Source: Nocardia cyriacigeorgica (GTDB lineage Bacteria > Actinomycetota > Actinomycetes > Mycobacteriales > Mycobacteriaceae). Taken from it: a DNA stretch of 64,000 nucleotides. A program made the translations under genes and the position numbers. The stretch spans positions 310,001 through 374,000 of the forward strand of contig NZ_VBUT01000008.1 of NCBI RefSeq assembly GCF_005863245.1, given 5' to 3'. Shown in pieces: positions 13,408 to 47,148 of this stretch; the first letter of the stretch is position 1; each line of letters begins with the position of its first letter. The notes beneath the pieces were generated by a model. It was not told the origin of the DNA. It searched no databases and was given only the letters and a program-made list of their open reading frames with translations.

Positions 13408-13408
<1 letters not shown>
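2..13408 (+). CDS. Giant non-ribosomal peptide synthetase, 5'-truncated (A-T-[C-A-T]x3-C)
   Basis: Multimodular cytoplasmic NRPS. The open frame runs in from the window edge, so the true start lies upstream; the GTG at position 2 is inside an A domain. Visible domains are the A tail and T (Ser111), then three C-A-T modules (T serines 1328, 2530, 3671), then a C domain. C-domain HHxxxDG motifs start at residues 293, 1533, 2714 and 3854, and A3 TSGSTG motifs at 938, 2024 and 3202. After the last C domain (about residue 4150) comes a low-complexity linker, a degenerate A-domain N-terminal fragment (from residue 4240) and an Ala/Pro/Gly tail. There is no thioesterase, so the chain must pass to the next protein. 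The TGA shares one base with the next gene's ATG. The A domains carry long low-complexity insertions. The product is unknown. Confidence 0.97.
1952..2401 (+). other. Low-complexity insertion in the N-terminus of the module 2 A domain
   Basis: About 150 codons rich in Ser, Asp, Arg, His and Gly lie between ALAYP and ATLSYSEF, where most A domains join directly. The reading frame is kept. It contains a 51-base tandem repeat. A related insertion occupies the same site in module 7. Confidence 0.85.
2090..2242 (+). repeat. 51-bp in-frame tandem repeat, three copies
   Basis: Three consecutive 17-residue units begin HLGS, contain SA(V/A)SADR and end with Gly. The copies differ at a few residues (for example RDG, SEG, RER). 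A degenerate fourth copy precedes them (VVSADASHG). Confidence 0.9.
4154..7690 (+). other. NRPS module 3: C-A(Thr)-T
   Basis: The C-domain active motif is HHISADG at residue 1533. The A-domain code read by eye is DFWNIGMVHK, the standard threonine code. The C-terminal A subdomain is interrupted by about 110 codons of repeat-rich sequence (6890-7230). The carrier motif is GGSSL, with attachment Ser2530. Confidence 0.88.
6884..7114 (+). repeat. LDEAA(R/Q) repeats in the module 3 A-domain insertion
   Basis: The octapeptide LDEAARLD is encoded at 6884-6907 and again at 6953-6976, and a shorter LDEAAQ copy at 7097-7114. They lie within a longer Ala/Asp/Val/Gly-rich insertion between the A8 region and the A10 motif. 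Confidence 0.8.
7760..11115 (+). other. NRPS module 4: C-A(unassigned)-T
   Basis: The C motif is HHIAADG at residue 2714. The A code reads DLWHLILVSK, which matches no code I know; it resembles the module 12 code (DLWTLILVSK). An Ala/Gly/Pro-rich insertion (9998-10248) lies just before the A5 motif NLYGPTE. The carrier serine is residue 3671. Confidence 0.82.
11180..12480 (+). other. Terminal C domain of the first NRPS
   Basis: A complete C domain with HHISADG at residue 3854 has no functional A domain after it in the same protein. The partner A domain is the first complete domain of the next protein. Confidence 0.9.
12719..12930 (+). other. Degenerate A-domain N-terminal fragment at the C-terminus of the first NRPS
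   Basis: From residue 4240 the sequence resembles the start of an A domain, but no A3-A10 motif follows. It aligns without gaps to residues 33 onward of the second NRPS: by eye 13 of the first 42 residues are identical. It is a candidate docking element. Confidence 0.7.
13073..13147 (+). repeat. 15-bp tandem repeat encoding GAxxS/P pentapeptides
   Basis: Five consecutive pentapeptides GAGVS, GAVVP, GAAAS, GAGVS and GAAAP. Further diverged Gly-Ala-Val-Pro units follow to about 13300. They form the disordered C-terminal tail of the first NRPS. Confidence 0.85.
13393..13399 (+). promoter_or_regulatory. Ribosome binding site of the second NRPS
   Basis: GGAAGGA lies eight bases before the ATG at 13408. 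It decides that start over an in-frame ATG at 13369, and the TGATG overlap suggests translational coupling. Confidence 0.8.
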
Positions 13409-40170
<26,762 letters not shown>

Positions 40171-40198
40171 CCCTGCCGCACGATAGAAAGGCCCCACT

Positions 40199-40417
40199 GT
40201 GACCAACCCGTTCGACGACGACAACGCCCAGTTCTACGTCCTCATCAACGCCGAGGGCGAACACTCCATGTGGCCGACCTTCGCCACCGTCCCCGGCGGC
40301 TGGACCATCGCCCACGGCCCCACCACCCGCAAGGCCTGCCTCGACTACGTCGAAGCCCACTGGCTCGATATGCGCCCGAAGTCGTTGGTCCGGGCCATGG
40401 CATCGGAAGCGAACTGA
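40199..40417 (+). CDS. mbtH: MbtH-like NRPS chaperone
   Basis: A 72-residue MbtH-family protein that binds A domains and supports their folding and adenylation activity. The family signature is present: NAEGEHSMWP, then PGGW, then CLDYVEAHWLDMRPKSL, with the conserved tryptophans in place. It starts with GTG 28 bases after the NRPS stop, behind an AGAAAGG ribosome binding site, so it is very likely in the NRPS operon. Its length is normal for the family. Confidence 0.97.
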   Translation: MTNPFDDDNAQFYVLINAEGEHSMWPTFATVPGGWTIAHGPTTRKACLDYVEAHWLDMRPKSLVRAMASEAN

Positions 40418-40470
40418 GAAAATCGCACGGAATCCAGCTCATTCGCCGCTTACTCGCGCGACGATGAGGT

Positions 40471-42699
40471 ATGGCTACACGCGCGCCCAGCTCCACCGAT
40501 TCCAGCAAGCGATCCGGCGACGGCACCCGGACCGGGCTCCGCACGTGTCCGCTGTGTGAGGCCGTGTGCGGGCTCGAGCTGACCCTCGACCGCGACGACC
40601 GGGTGCTCTCGGTCCGCGGTGACCGGCAGGACCCGTTCAGCCAGGGTTTCGTCTGCCCGAAGGGCGCCAGCCTCGGCACCCTCGACGGCGATCCCGACCG
40701 GCTGACCGAGCCGATGGTTCGTGACCGTGCCACCGGGACCTGGCGCGCCACCTCCTGGGACGACGCGTTCGACCTCATCGCCGAGCGGTTCCCGGCGGTG
40801 ACGGCCGAGTACGGCAAGCAGGCCGCCGCGCTGTATCTGGGCAACCCGAACGCGCACAGCGTGGCAGGTGCGCTCTACGTCCCGGCATTGATCCGCGGGC
40901 TCGGCACCAAGAATCTGTATTCGGCCAGTACCGCCGATCAGATGCCCAAGCAGGTGGCCTGCGGTCTGATGTTCGGCGATCCGCTCGCCATCCCGGTGCC
41001 CGATCTCGATCGCACCGATTATCTGCTGATGCTCGGTGCGAACCCGATGGAATCCAACGGTTCGCTGTGCACCGCACCGGATTTTCCCGGCCGGTTGAAG
41101 GCGCTGCGGGCCCGCGGCGGGCGGCTGGTCGTGGTGGATCCGCGCCGCACCCGCACCGCCGAGCTGGCCGACGAGCATCTGTTCGTCCGGCCGGGCAGCG
41201 ACGCGTATCTGCTGTTCGGCATCGTGCACACGTTGTTCGCCGAGAACCTCGTCGATCTCCGGACCGACGTGCACGGCCTCGACGAGGTGCGCGCCGCGGC
41301 CGCCGATTTCGCACCCGAGGTGGTCGCGGGCCGCACCGGTGTGCCTGCCGACACCGTGGTCCGGCTGGCCCGGGAACTCGCCGAGGCGCCGACCGCCGCG
41401 GTGTATGCCCGGATCGGCACCTGCACTGCCGAGTTCGGCACGGTGACCCAATGGCTCGTCGACGTGATCAATACCCTCACCGGAAACCTGGACGCACCGG
41501 GCGGGGTCATGTTCGCCTCGGCCGCCGCGCTCGGCATCGTACGAACCAAACCATTCCGACTGGGCCGCTGGACCAGCCGGGTCCGGCAACTGCCCGAGGC
41601 CATGGGCGAATTCCCGGTCGCCACCCTGGCCGACGAGATCACCATCCCCGGTGACGGGCAGGTGCGCGCGTTGGTCACGGTGGCCGGAAATCCGGTGCTG
41701 TCCGCGCCTAATGGCGCCCGGTTGGATTCGGCGTTCGCCGGACTCGACTTCATGGTGAGCGTGGACTGCTATCTGAACGAGACCACCCGTCATGCCGATG
41801 TGATCTTGCCGCCGCCGCCTCCGTTGCGATCGCCGCATTACGATTTCGCGCTGCTGCAATTCGCGGTCCGCAATTACGCCCGGTACTCGCGGCCGCTGGT
41901 GCCGCTGGGTGATCGACCGTCCGAGGCGGCCGTTATCGCCCGGTTGGCGGCGGCGGTGACCGGCGGCGATCACCGCGGCGCCGACGGGCGCGACGCGGTC
42001 TCCGCTTTCGACGAATTCGTCATCGCCGGCACCCTCCACAAGGCCGGTCTCGCCGACCGCAGGGCCGAGCTGTCCGGCGCGAATACCACCGAGCAGCGCA
42101 TCGACATGATGGTGCGCCTCGGCCCCTATGGCGCCTGGAACGGCGGCACTCTCAGCCTGACGACGTTGCTGGACAATCCGCACGGCGTCGATCTCGGGCC
42201 GCTGCGGCCGCGGCTGCCGGAGGTGCTGCGCACCGAATCCCGTCGCGTCGAACTCGCCCCGCCGCAGCTGCTCACCGACGTCGACCGGCTGCGCGCCGGA
42301 TTGGCCGCGACAGCACCGGAGATGGTGTTGATCGGCCGCCGTCACCTGCGCTCCAACAACAGCTGGATGCACAATGTGCCGCGCCTGGTGAGCGGGACGA
42401 ACCGCTGCACGCTGCATATCCATCCCGACGACGTCGCCCGTCTCGGCCTCGGCGATCACGCGGTGGTGAAATCGGCCGCCGGTGAGCTCACCGTGGATCT
42501 GGAACCGACCGAGGCGATCATGCCCGGTGTGGTGAGTCTGCCGCACGGTTGGGGCCACACCGTGGGCGGTCAGCGGGTGGCGCGTGAGCACGCCGGTGTG
42601 AACACCAATGTGCTCACCGATGACACGGTGATCGACATTCCCTCCGGTAACGCGGTGTTCAACGGTGTGCCGGTGTCGGTGAGCCCGGCCCAGCAGTAG
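40471..42699 (+). CDS. Molybdopterin-dependent oxidoreductase (DMSO reductase superfamily)
   Basis: A 742-residue protein with an N-terminal 4Fe-4S motif (CPLCEAVC, fourth Cys in FVCPKG) and the bis-MGD domains of the formate dehydrogenase/nitrate reductase superfamily (GANPMESNG, VVVDPRRTRTAELADEH, LTGNLDAPGG). The C-terminal domain has HPDDVARLGLGDHAVV and LPHGWGH. No Tat signal peptide is visible, so it is probably cytoplasmic. Where formate dehydrogenase H has selenocysteine, the aligned segment reads STADQMPK, suggesting an Asp metal ligand or none; this alignment is by eye. The substrate is not determinable. It begins 53 bases after mbtH on the same strand and may be read through, but no link to the peptide is evident. 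Confidence 0.9.
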   Translation: MATRAPSSTDSSKRSGDGTRTGLRTCPLCEAVCGLELTLDRDDRVLSVRGDRQDPFSQGFVCPKGASLGTLDGDPDRLTEPMVRDRATGTWRATSWDDAFDLIAERFPAVTAEYGKQAAALYLGNPNAHSVAGALYVPALIRGLGTKNLYSASTADQMPKQVACGLMFGDPLAIPVPDLDRTDYLLMLGANPMESNGSLCTAPDFPGRLKALRARGGRLVVVDPRRTRTAELADEHLFVRPGSDAYLLFGIVHTLFAENLVDLRTDVHGLDEVRAAAADFAPEVVAGRTGVPADTVVRLARELAEAPTAAVYARIGTCTAEFGTVTQWLVDVINTLTGNLDAPGGVMFASAAALGIVRTKPFRLGRWTSRVRQLPEAMGEFPVATLADEITIPGDGQVRALVTVAGNPVLSAPNGARLDSAFAGLDFMVSVDCYLNETTRHADVILPPPPPLRSPHYDFALLQFAVRNYARYSRPLVPLGDRPSEAAVIARLAAAVTGGDHRGADGRDAVSAFDEFVIAGTLHKAGLADRRAELSGANTTEQRIDMMVRLGPYGAWNGGTLSLTTLLDNPHGVDLGPLRPRLPEVLRTESRRVELAPPQLLTDVDRLRAGLAATAPEMVLIGRRHLRSNNSWMHNVPRLVSGTNRCTLHIHPDDVARLGLGDHAVVKSAAGELTVDLEPTEAIMPGVVSLPHGWGHTVGGQRVAREHAGVNTNVLTDDTVIDIPSGNAVFNGVPVSVSPAQQ

Positions 42700-42977
42700 G
42701 CGATAGTGCCGGGAACGGTTTCGGTAACGTCCCGATGATCACACTTCTTCGGTGGCCGATATCGAAACCGTTCCGGCACAACGATTAACGTTCGTCCTGT
42801 CGCACCGATCGAAGTAGCGCCCGGCGCCAGCGGAATTCCACGCGTACTGCAAGAGATTGTCTTGATTGGCATGGAATCGGGTATATCCGTTATGTTTCGC
42901 ACGGCACTGGCTGTGCTGTCACCTGTGTTCGATACCCGGGTGACATGACCATGATCTGGATAGCAGGAGCGGCGACA
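42700..42977 (+). promoter_or_regulatory. Intergenic region before the OrfA-like gene
   Basis: 278 bases without a gene. It holds an inverted repeat (42706-42779) directly after the oxidoreductase stop. A possible promoter is TTGGCA at 42866 with TATGTT at 42891, but the 19-base spacing is long. A ribosome binding site AGGAG is at 42965-42969. Confidence 0.4.
42706..42779. repeat. Long near-perfect inverted repeat
   Basis: The left arm (42706-42723, GTGCCGGGAACGGTTTCG) is the reverse complement of the right arm (42763-42779) apart from one extra G. The arms are separated by 39 bases. It could be a terminator for the oxidoreductase gene, an operator, or a miniature element. Confidence 0.75.
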
Positions 42978-43637
42978 ATGGCCAAGAGATTCACCGATGC
43001 GGAAAAAGCCAGGGCAGTCAAGAAGGTGGAAAAGCTCCGCGCCGAGGGCAAGTCGTTGAACGCGGCGTGCGAAGAAGTGGTGCAGAAGGCGGGCTGGCCG
43101 TCGGTGGGCGCCCTCACCAACTGGGTGAAGGCGGCGGCCGCATCGGCGAACGGCGCGGCGGTCGAGGAACCCGCCGCCGAGGCCGAAGCCCCGGCTCCCC
43201 GCAAGCGCGTGGTGAAGAAGGCGCCGAAGTCGCGCGCCGCCACCGCTCGCAAGCGCGCCGCGTCGACCAACGGCTCGTCCGCGCCGAAGAAGGCCGCGGC
43301 GAAGAAGGCCGTCCCGGTGACCGCCGCGACGCTGGTCGCCGAGCCGGAGCCCGCCCCCGTCGTCGAGGAGCTGTCCTCGGTGACCGAGGCGCCCGCGCCC
43401 GAATCGGTCCCCGCGCCGGAGCAGGCACCGGAGCCGCAGCAGCGGGCCGCCGAGCTCGTCGCCGTGAGCGCCCCGGCCGCGACGTCGACCGTCACACCGG
43501 TCGCCGACCCGGAATTCGGCCACCGCAGCGCCGATGACCTGGCCAACGAGGTCCGCCGCCTGCGCATCGCGCTCGAGGAACTGCACGGCGAGAACCGTGC
43601 CCTCAAGGACCTCGTCGGGATCTACGTTCGCCGGTGA
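42978..43637 (+). CDS. OrfA-like HTH protein with a histone-like Lys/Ala linker and coiled coil
   Basis: A 219-residue basic protein. Residues about 4-52 (FTDAEKARAVKKVEKLR through SVGALTNWVKAAA) resemble the helix-turn-helix of IS3-type transposase OrfA. The middle is rich in Lys, Ala, Pro and Arg (KRVVKKAPKSRAATARKRAA), like actinobacterial histone-H1-like DNA-binding tails, then turns acidic and Pro-rich. The C-terminus (LANEVRRLRIALEELHGENRALKDLV) is a leucine-zipper-like coiled coil, as in OrfA. I chose ATG 42978 over ATG 42945 because AGGAG sits eight bases before it. No OrfB or IS ends are present, so it looks domesticated. A DNA-binding role is inferred; the exact function is unknown. 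Confidence 0.8.
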   Translation: MAKRFTDAEKARAVKKVEKLRAEGKSLNAACEEVVQKAGWPSVGALTNWVKAAAASANGAAVEEPAAEAEAPAPRKRVVKKAPKSRAATARKRAASTNGSSAPKKAAAKKAVPVTAATLVAEPEPAPVVEELSSVTEAPAPESVPAPEQAPEPQQRAAELVAVSAPAATSTVTPVADPEFGHRSADDLANEVRRLRIALEELHGENRALKDLVGIYVRR

Positions 43638-43648
43638 GCAAGCAGCTA

Positions 43649-43671
43649 CCCCGGACGACATCGGTCCGGGG
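43649..43671. terminator. Hairpin between convergent genes
   Basis: Perfect eight-base stem CCCCGGAC/GTCCGGGG with a seven-base loop, 11 bases after the stop of the OrfA-like gene. No T tract follows, as is common in actinobacteria. Confidence 0.7.
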
Positions 43672-43689
43672 CAGCTCGATCATCCGCGT

Positions 43690-43717
43690 CCGGCGGCGCC
43701 GCACCACGCGCCGCCGG
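43690..43717. terminator. Second hairpin between convergent genes
   Basis: Perfect ten-base stem CCGGCGGCGC/GCGCCGCCGG with an eight-base loop, 13 bases beyond the stop of the minus-strand DUF2236 gene. It probably serves that gene, or both. Confidence 0.7.
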
Positions 43718-43730
43718 ATCGGCGTAGATC

Positions 43731-44645
43731 TCAGATCAAACTCTTCTGCTTACGAATCCGCCTGCGCAGGTCCTTCATCAGTGCGTAGGACCCGCCGAAG
43801 CGCAGGAATCGCGGGATGAACCGGTTGACGAAACCGACGAACAGGAAAAGGTTGTCGAAGCGCCGCTGATCGGCCTCGGACCATTCGACCCGCAGCTGCT
43901 CGCGGAAGTAGGGCGCGAGGAATCCGATGGTCAGGAACTTCAGCAGCCCGCGGAACGGAATCCGCAGATACCAGTGGATCATCCGCAGATTCAGCAGATC
44001 ATCGAGGTACCCGCGCACGAAATCGTCGAGGACGGCCTCGCGGGCCATCGTATTCCAGTAGGTGTCGAAATCCTTGCGGGTGGCCGGCCACATCTCCCGT
44101 GGCACCTGCAAACCCGTCGCCAGCGGTGACGCGGTCTGATAGAACTGCTCGGCCTGCTCATCGTTCATCTTGCCGTTGAGCAGCTGGTAGGTGTCTTCGA
44201 ATCCGATGAACAGGCACGCCGCCACCCACAGCTGGAGGTGGCGATCGAAGGCGTTGTACTTCACCTTGCTGTCGGGCCCCGAGCGCACCTGGCGATGCGC
44301 CACATTCACCGCCTCGCGGAACGCGTCCTTCTCCTCCTGGGTGCCGAGGATGGATACGGCCAGATATTGCGTGGTGGTCCGCGCCCGCTTCCACGGATGC
44401 ACCATGAGCGCACCGGATTCCACCCGGCTCTCCGCGACGCCGTAGCCGACGCCGGGCCGCGCCATCTGCATGACGACATTGGCGGCGGCGCCGCCGAAGC
44501 TCCAGAAATCCAGGGCGTCGGTCAGCGCGAGGGGACGCTTGGTGAACGGCCGGTGGTGGGTGCGGATGGGGATACGGGTCTGCTCGGTGGTCAGCGGCGG
44601 CAGGCCATGCTGCTCGAAGGATCGCGCGACTGCGGTCATGGGCAT
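43731..44645 (-). CDS. Oxygenase MpaB family protein (DUF2236)
   Basis: A 304-residue protein resembling the DUF2236 / MpaB-Lcp haem-oxygenase-like family, which includes latex-clearing protein. Visible traits are FWSFGGAAANVVMQMARPGVGYGVAES, HPWKRARTTTQYL, AHRQVR and a conserved RHLQLWVAACL segment, typical of short actinobacterial members. No signal peptide or clear transmembrane segment is seen. A second in-frame ATG at 44639 has better spacing from the GGAA-type ribosome binding site and may be the true start. It is divergent from the mce operon across a 345-base region. The substrate is unknown. Confidence 0.8.
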   Translation of the reverse strand: MPMTAVARSFEQHGLPPLTTEQTRIPIRTHHRPFTKRPLALTDALDFWSFGGAAANVVMQMARPGVGYGVAESRVESGALMVHPWKRARTTTQYLAVSILGTQEEKDAFREAVNVAHRQVRSGPDSKVKYNAFDRHLQLWVAACLFIGFEDTYQLLNGKMNDEQAEQFYQTASPLATGLQVPREMWPATRKDFDTYWNTMAREAVLDDFVRGYLDDLLNLRMIHWYLRIPFRGLLKFLTIGFLAPYFREQLRVEWSEADQRRFDNLFLFVGFVNRFIPRFLRFGGSYALMKDLRRRIRKQKSLI

Positions 44646-44990
44646 ATTTCCGTTCTCTTGCCGGTGCGCCGGACGGGCCGAGTGCCGGCTCTCCGGGTGC
44701 CACTGCGCCCATTATGTTACTCGCGATTCTTGCCCGCAAGGGTACTTAGACAGGCGAACAGTCGATAACTTACGACTCCGCGAACCTTGCATCGCGCCTG
44801 GCTGGTCTGGTCAATCCCGCCAGAGCTCGATGGAATCTTGTCGAATCACTTCCGTATCGAGCGGAATGGTGCGTAACATACCGATCCAGCCGGACCGGTT
44901 GGGAGGCGCGCCGGTCATGCACCGCGCGCCACCTGCGCGCGGCGGCGGGGATCGTGCGCCGGACGGGGCCGGCAGGAAAGGACTAGGGCG
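44646..44990. promoter_or_regulatory. Divergent promoter region of the DUF2236 gene and the mce operon
   Basis: 345 bases without a gene. It contains the octamer GTAACATA twice in opposite orientation: on the minus strand at 44713-44720 and on the plus strand at 44873-44880. An AGGAAAGGA ribosome binding site (44974-44982) precedes the first operon gene. Confidence 0.6.
44864..44880 (+). promoter_or_regulatory. Candidate regulator site in the mce promoter
   Basis: GAATGGTGCGTAACATA matches 56809-56825, upstream of the first TetR gene, at 15 of 17 positions. The inner ATGGTGC/GTAACAT halves are an imperfect palindrome. Confidence 0.55.
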
Positions 44991-45215
44991 ATGCTCAAGA
45001 AGCTGGATCGAATATTCAGCTACGAGATGAAGGTCTCCGAATTCCTCGGGACGCTCATCATCCTCGGCATTCCATACGGACTGATCGGCGTCATCTGGAC
45101 GCTGACGCACACCAGCCACCTACGCGATATGCACGGAATCGACGTCGTCATCTCGTTTCTCGGCTCGATCGTGTGCTGGCCGGTGCTCACCTTCTCGAAT
45201 GTGTGCATGACCTGA
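44991..45215 (+). CDS. Small membrane protein at the head of the mce operon
   Basis: A 74-residue protein with two predicted membrane segments (about residues 18-38 and 48-68) and a basic N-terminus. AGGAAAGGA lies nine bases before the ATG. Its TGA overlaps the next gene's ATG by one base (TGATG). I do not recognise the family. Its position suggests a role with the Mce transporter, which is inference. Confidence 0.7.
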   Translation: MLKKLDRIFSYEMKVSEFLGTLIILGIPYGLIGVIWTLTHTSHLRDMHGIDVVISFLGSIVCWPVLTFSNVCMT

Positions 45216-45427
45216 TGATGATCCTGGTGTGGCTCATCGACATCTTGGTGATCGGCGTCAAGATCCTCGGCGGGCGGATGAAAGTGAACCCGATTCTGCG
45301 ATTCGGGCTGTGGCTCGCGGTGCTGAGCACCGTCGCCGCGGGTCTGGCGGTGGTGGGGTTCGGCCTGGTGGCACTCGAGCACCAGCTCAGCGGTGACGCC
45401 GAAGCGATGGGAATGCGGATCCGATGA
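45215..45427 (+). CDS. Second small membrane protein of the mce operon
   Basis: A 70-residue protein with two hydrophobic segments (about residues 2-18 and 30-53) joined by a short basic loop. I chose ATG 45215, overlapping the upstream stop, over an in-frame start at 45173 inside the previous gene. Its stop overlaps the yrbEA start by four bases, pointing to co-translation with the permease. Family unknown. Confidence 0.68.
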   Translation: MMILVWLIDILVIGVKILGGRMKVNPILRFGLWLAVLSTVAAGLAVVGFGLVALEHQLSGDAEAMGMRIR

Positions 45428-46278
45428 CCATTGTCGAAAAACCGGCCCCGCCCACCGATCTGGAGAAGGCGCTCGCCGACGCGAGAGGGCTGTGGAAACG
45501 GCATCCGCAGCGTTCGCTGGAAACGCTGGGCCGCCAGGTCACCCTCGGCCGCGATGCGATCATCGAAACCTTCCGCGCCATGCTCGCGCGGCGCTTCCCG
45601 TTCCACGAGTTCATCAAGCAATGCGCCTTCATGGCGAATGTGTCGGCCGCCCCGACGGTTTTCGTCGCCATCCCGATCGCGGTGGTGGTGTCGATCCAGG
45701 TGGGCGCCTTGGTGAATCAGGTCGGTGCGACCACCTTCATCGGTGCGGTCGCCGGACTCGGCATCATCCGGCAGGGTGCGCCGCTGGTGACCTCGCTGAT
45801 GATCGCGGGCGCGGTCGGCTCGGCCATCTGCGCCGATCTGGGTTCGCGCACCATCAGGGAGGAGATCGACGCCATGATGGTGATGGGCGTCGACCCGGTG
45901 CGCAGGCTGGTCGCGCCCCGGCTGGTGGCTGCGGTGCTGGTGAGCATGCTGCTGTGCGGGTTCATCGTCTTCGTCGGTTTCGCGACCGCCTACATGTTCA
46001 ACGTGTACGCGCAGTCGGGGACGCCTGGTTCGTTCATCGGTTCGTTCGCCTCCTTCGCCGTCGCCAACGATCTGATCGTCGCGCTGGTGAAGGCCGCGGT
46101 CTTCGGTGCGCTCACCGCCATCATCGCCTGCGATATCGGCCTGCATGCCAAGGGCGGGCCCGGCGGGGTGGCCGACGCGGTGAACTCGGCGGTGGTCAGT
46201 TCGGCGCTGATGTTGTTCGCCACCAACATCATTCTCACCCAGCTCTACAACACGCTGTTTCCGACGAAGGTGATCTGA
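45424..46278 (+). CDS. yrbEA: YrbEA, MlaE-type ABC permease of the Mce system
   Basis: A 284-residue integral membrane permease of the MlaE/YrbE family, half of the channel of a Mce-type lipid importer. The family loop is clear: TIREEIDAMMVMGVDPVRRLVAPR (split around IDAMMVMG), with conserved ICADLGSRTI and KGGPGGVADAVN. Several hydrophobic segments follow a roughly 60-residue hydrophilic N-terminus. The ATG overlaps the previous stop by four bases. The N-terminus is not close to M. tuberculosis YrbE1A or YrbE4A as I recall them, so I do not assign a numbered mce locus. Confidence 0.95.
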   Translation: MTIVEKPAPPTDLEKALADARGLWKRHPQRSLETLGRQVTLGRDAIIETFRAMLARRFPFHEFIKQCAFMANVSAAPTVFVAIPIAVVVSIQVGALVNQVGATTFIGAVAGLGIIRQGAPLVTSLMIAGAVGSAICADLGSRTIREEIDAMMVMGVDPVRRLVAPRLVAAVLVSMLLCGFIVFVGFATAYMFNVYAQSGTPGSFIGSFASFAVANDLIVALVKAAVFGALTAIIACDIGLHAKGGPGGVADAVNSAVVSSALMLFATNIILTQLYNTLFPTKVI

Positions 46279-47142
46279 GTGGGCAGCACGTACACCCCGC
46301 CCGCGCTGAAGCCGGTGCGGATGGCCGGCGCGGCGGCCGCGATCCCGATCCAGGCCAACCGCAGGGTCGGCCATCAGGCCATCACCTTCTTCCAGGCGGT
46401 GGCGGCGATTCCGTTCGTGCTGCGGCATTACCGCAAGGAAGTGCTGCGATTGACCGCCGACGTCGGTTTCGGCAACGGCTCGCTGATCGTCGGCGGCGGC
46501 ACCGTCGGCGTGGTGATCATTCTGTGCGCCTTCGGCGGCATCACCGTCGGCATGGAATCGTTCACCGCGCTGAACCTGCTCACCATGGGCCCGCTGACCG
46601 GCGCGATCTCCGGTTTCGCGACCACACGCGAGCTGGCGCCCATCCTGGCCACGCTGGCCTTCGCCATCCAGGCCGGTTGCCGGTTCACCGCGCAACTGGG
46701 TTCCATGCGGATCTCCGAGGAGATCGACGCGCTGGAATCCATCGCCATCCGCCCGCTGCCGTACCTGGTGACCACCAGGATGATCGCGGCGACGCTGACC
46801 ATCGTGCCGCTCTACAGCATCGGCCTGGCGGTGGCGTATCTGGCGACGAAGCTGTCGGTGCTGTTTCTCGGTGGCACCTCGGCGGGCACCTACGACCACT
46901 ACTTCTTCCAATTCCTCATCGGCCCCGATGTGTTCTTCTCCCTGCTCAAGGTGATCGTTTTCGTGATGTTGTCGACGTTCATCCAGTGCTACTACGGCTA
47001 TTTCGCCTCCGGCGGCCCGGAAGGCGTCGGCGTCGCGGCGGGCCGGGCGATCAAGATGGTCATCGTCGTCATGGTGTTCGCGAATCTGTTCCTGACCCTC
47101 GCGATCTGGGGCATCGACCCCGGATTCCGGATCTCGGGGTAG
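46279..47142 (+). CDS. yrbEB: YrbEB, MlaE-type ABC permease of the Mce system
   Basis: A 287-residue second permease subunit. It shows the matching family loop (SEEIDALESIAIRPLPYL) and the C-terminal GGPEGVGVAAGRAIK segment. It starts with GTG immediately after the yrbEA stop with no gap, so translation is probably coupled. With YrbEA it should form the inner-membrane channel. The ATPase (MceG) is not in this window and is usually encoded elsewhere in the genome. Confidence 0.95.
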   Translation: MGSTYTPPALKPVRMAGAAAAIPIQANRRVGHQAITFFQAVAAIPFVLRHYRKEVLRLTADVGFGNGSLIVGGGTVGVVIILCAFGGITVGMESFTALNLLTMGPLTGAISGFATTRELAPILATLAFAIQAGCRFTAQLGSMRISEEIDALESIAIRPLPYLVTTRMIAATLTIVPLYSIGLAVAYLATKLSVLFLGGTSAGTYDHYFFQFLIGPDVFFSLLKVIVFVMLSTFIQCYYGYFASGGPEGVGVAAGRAIKMVIVVMVFANLFLTLAIWGIDPGFRISG

Positions 47143-47148
47143 GCGGCG

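Noticed and set aside
42945..42977. An upstream start for the OrfA-like protein
   Set aside because: The ATG at 42978 has AGGAG at good spacing and begins at the conserved HTH region. The upstream ATG lacks a clear ribosome binding site.
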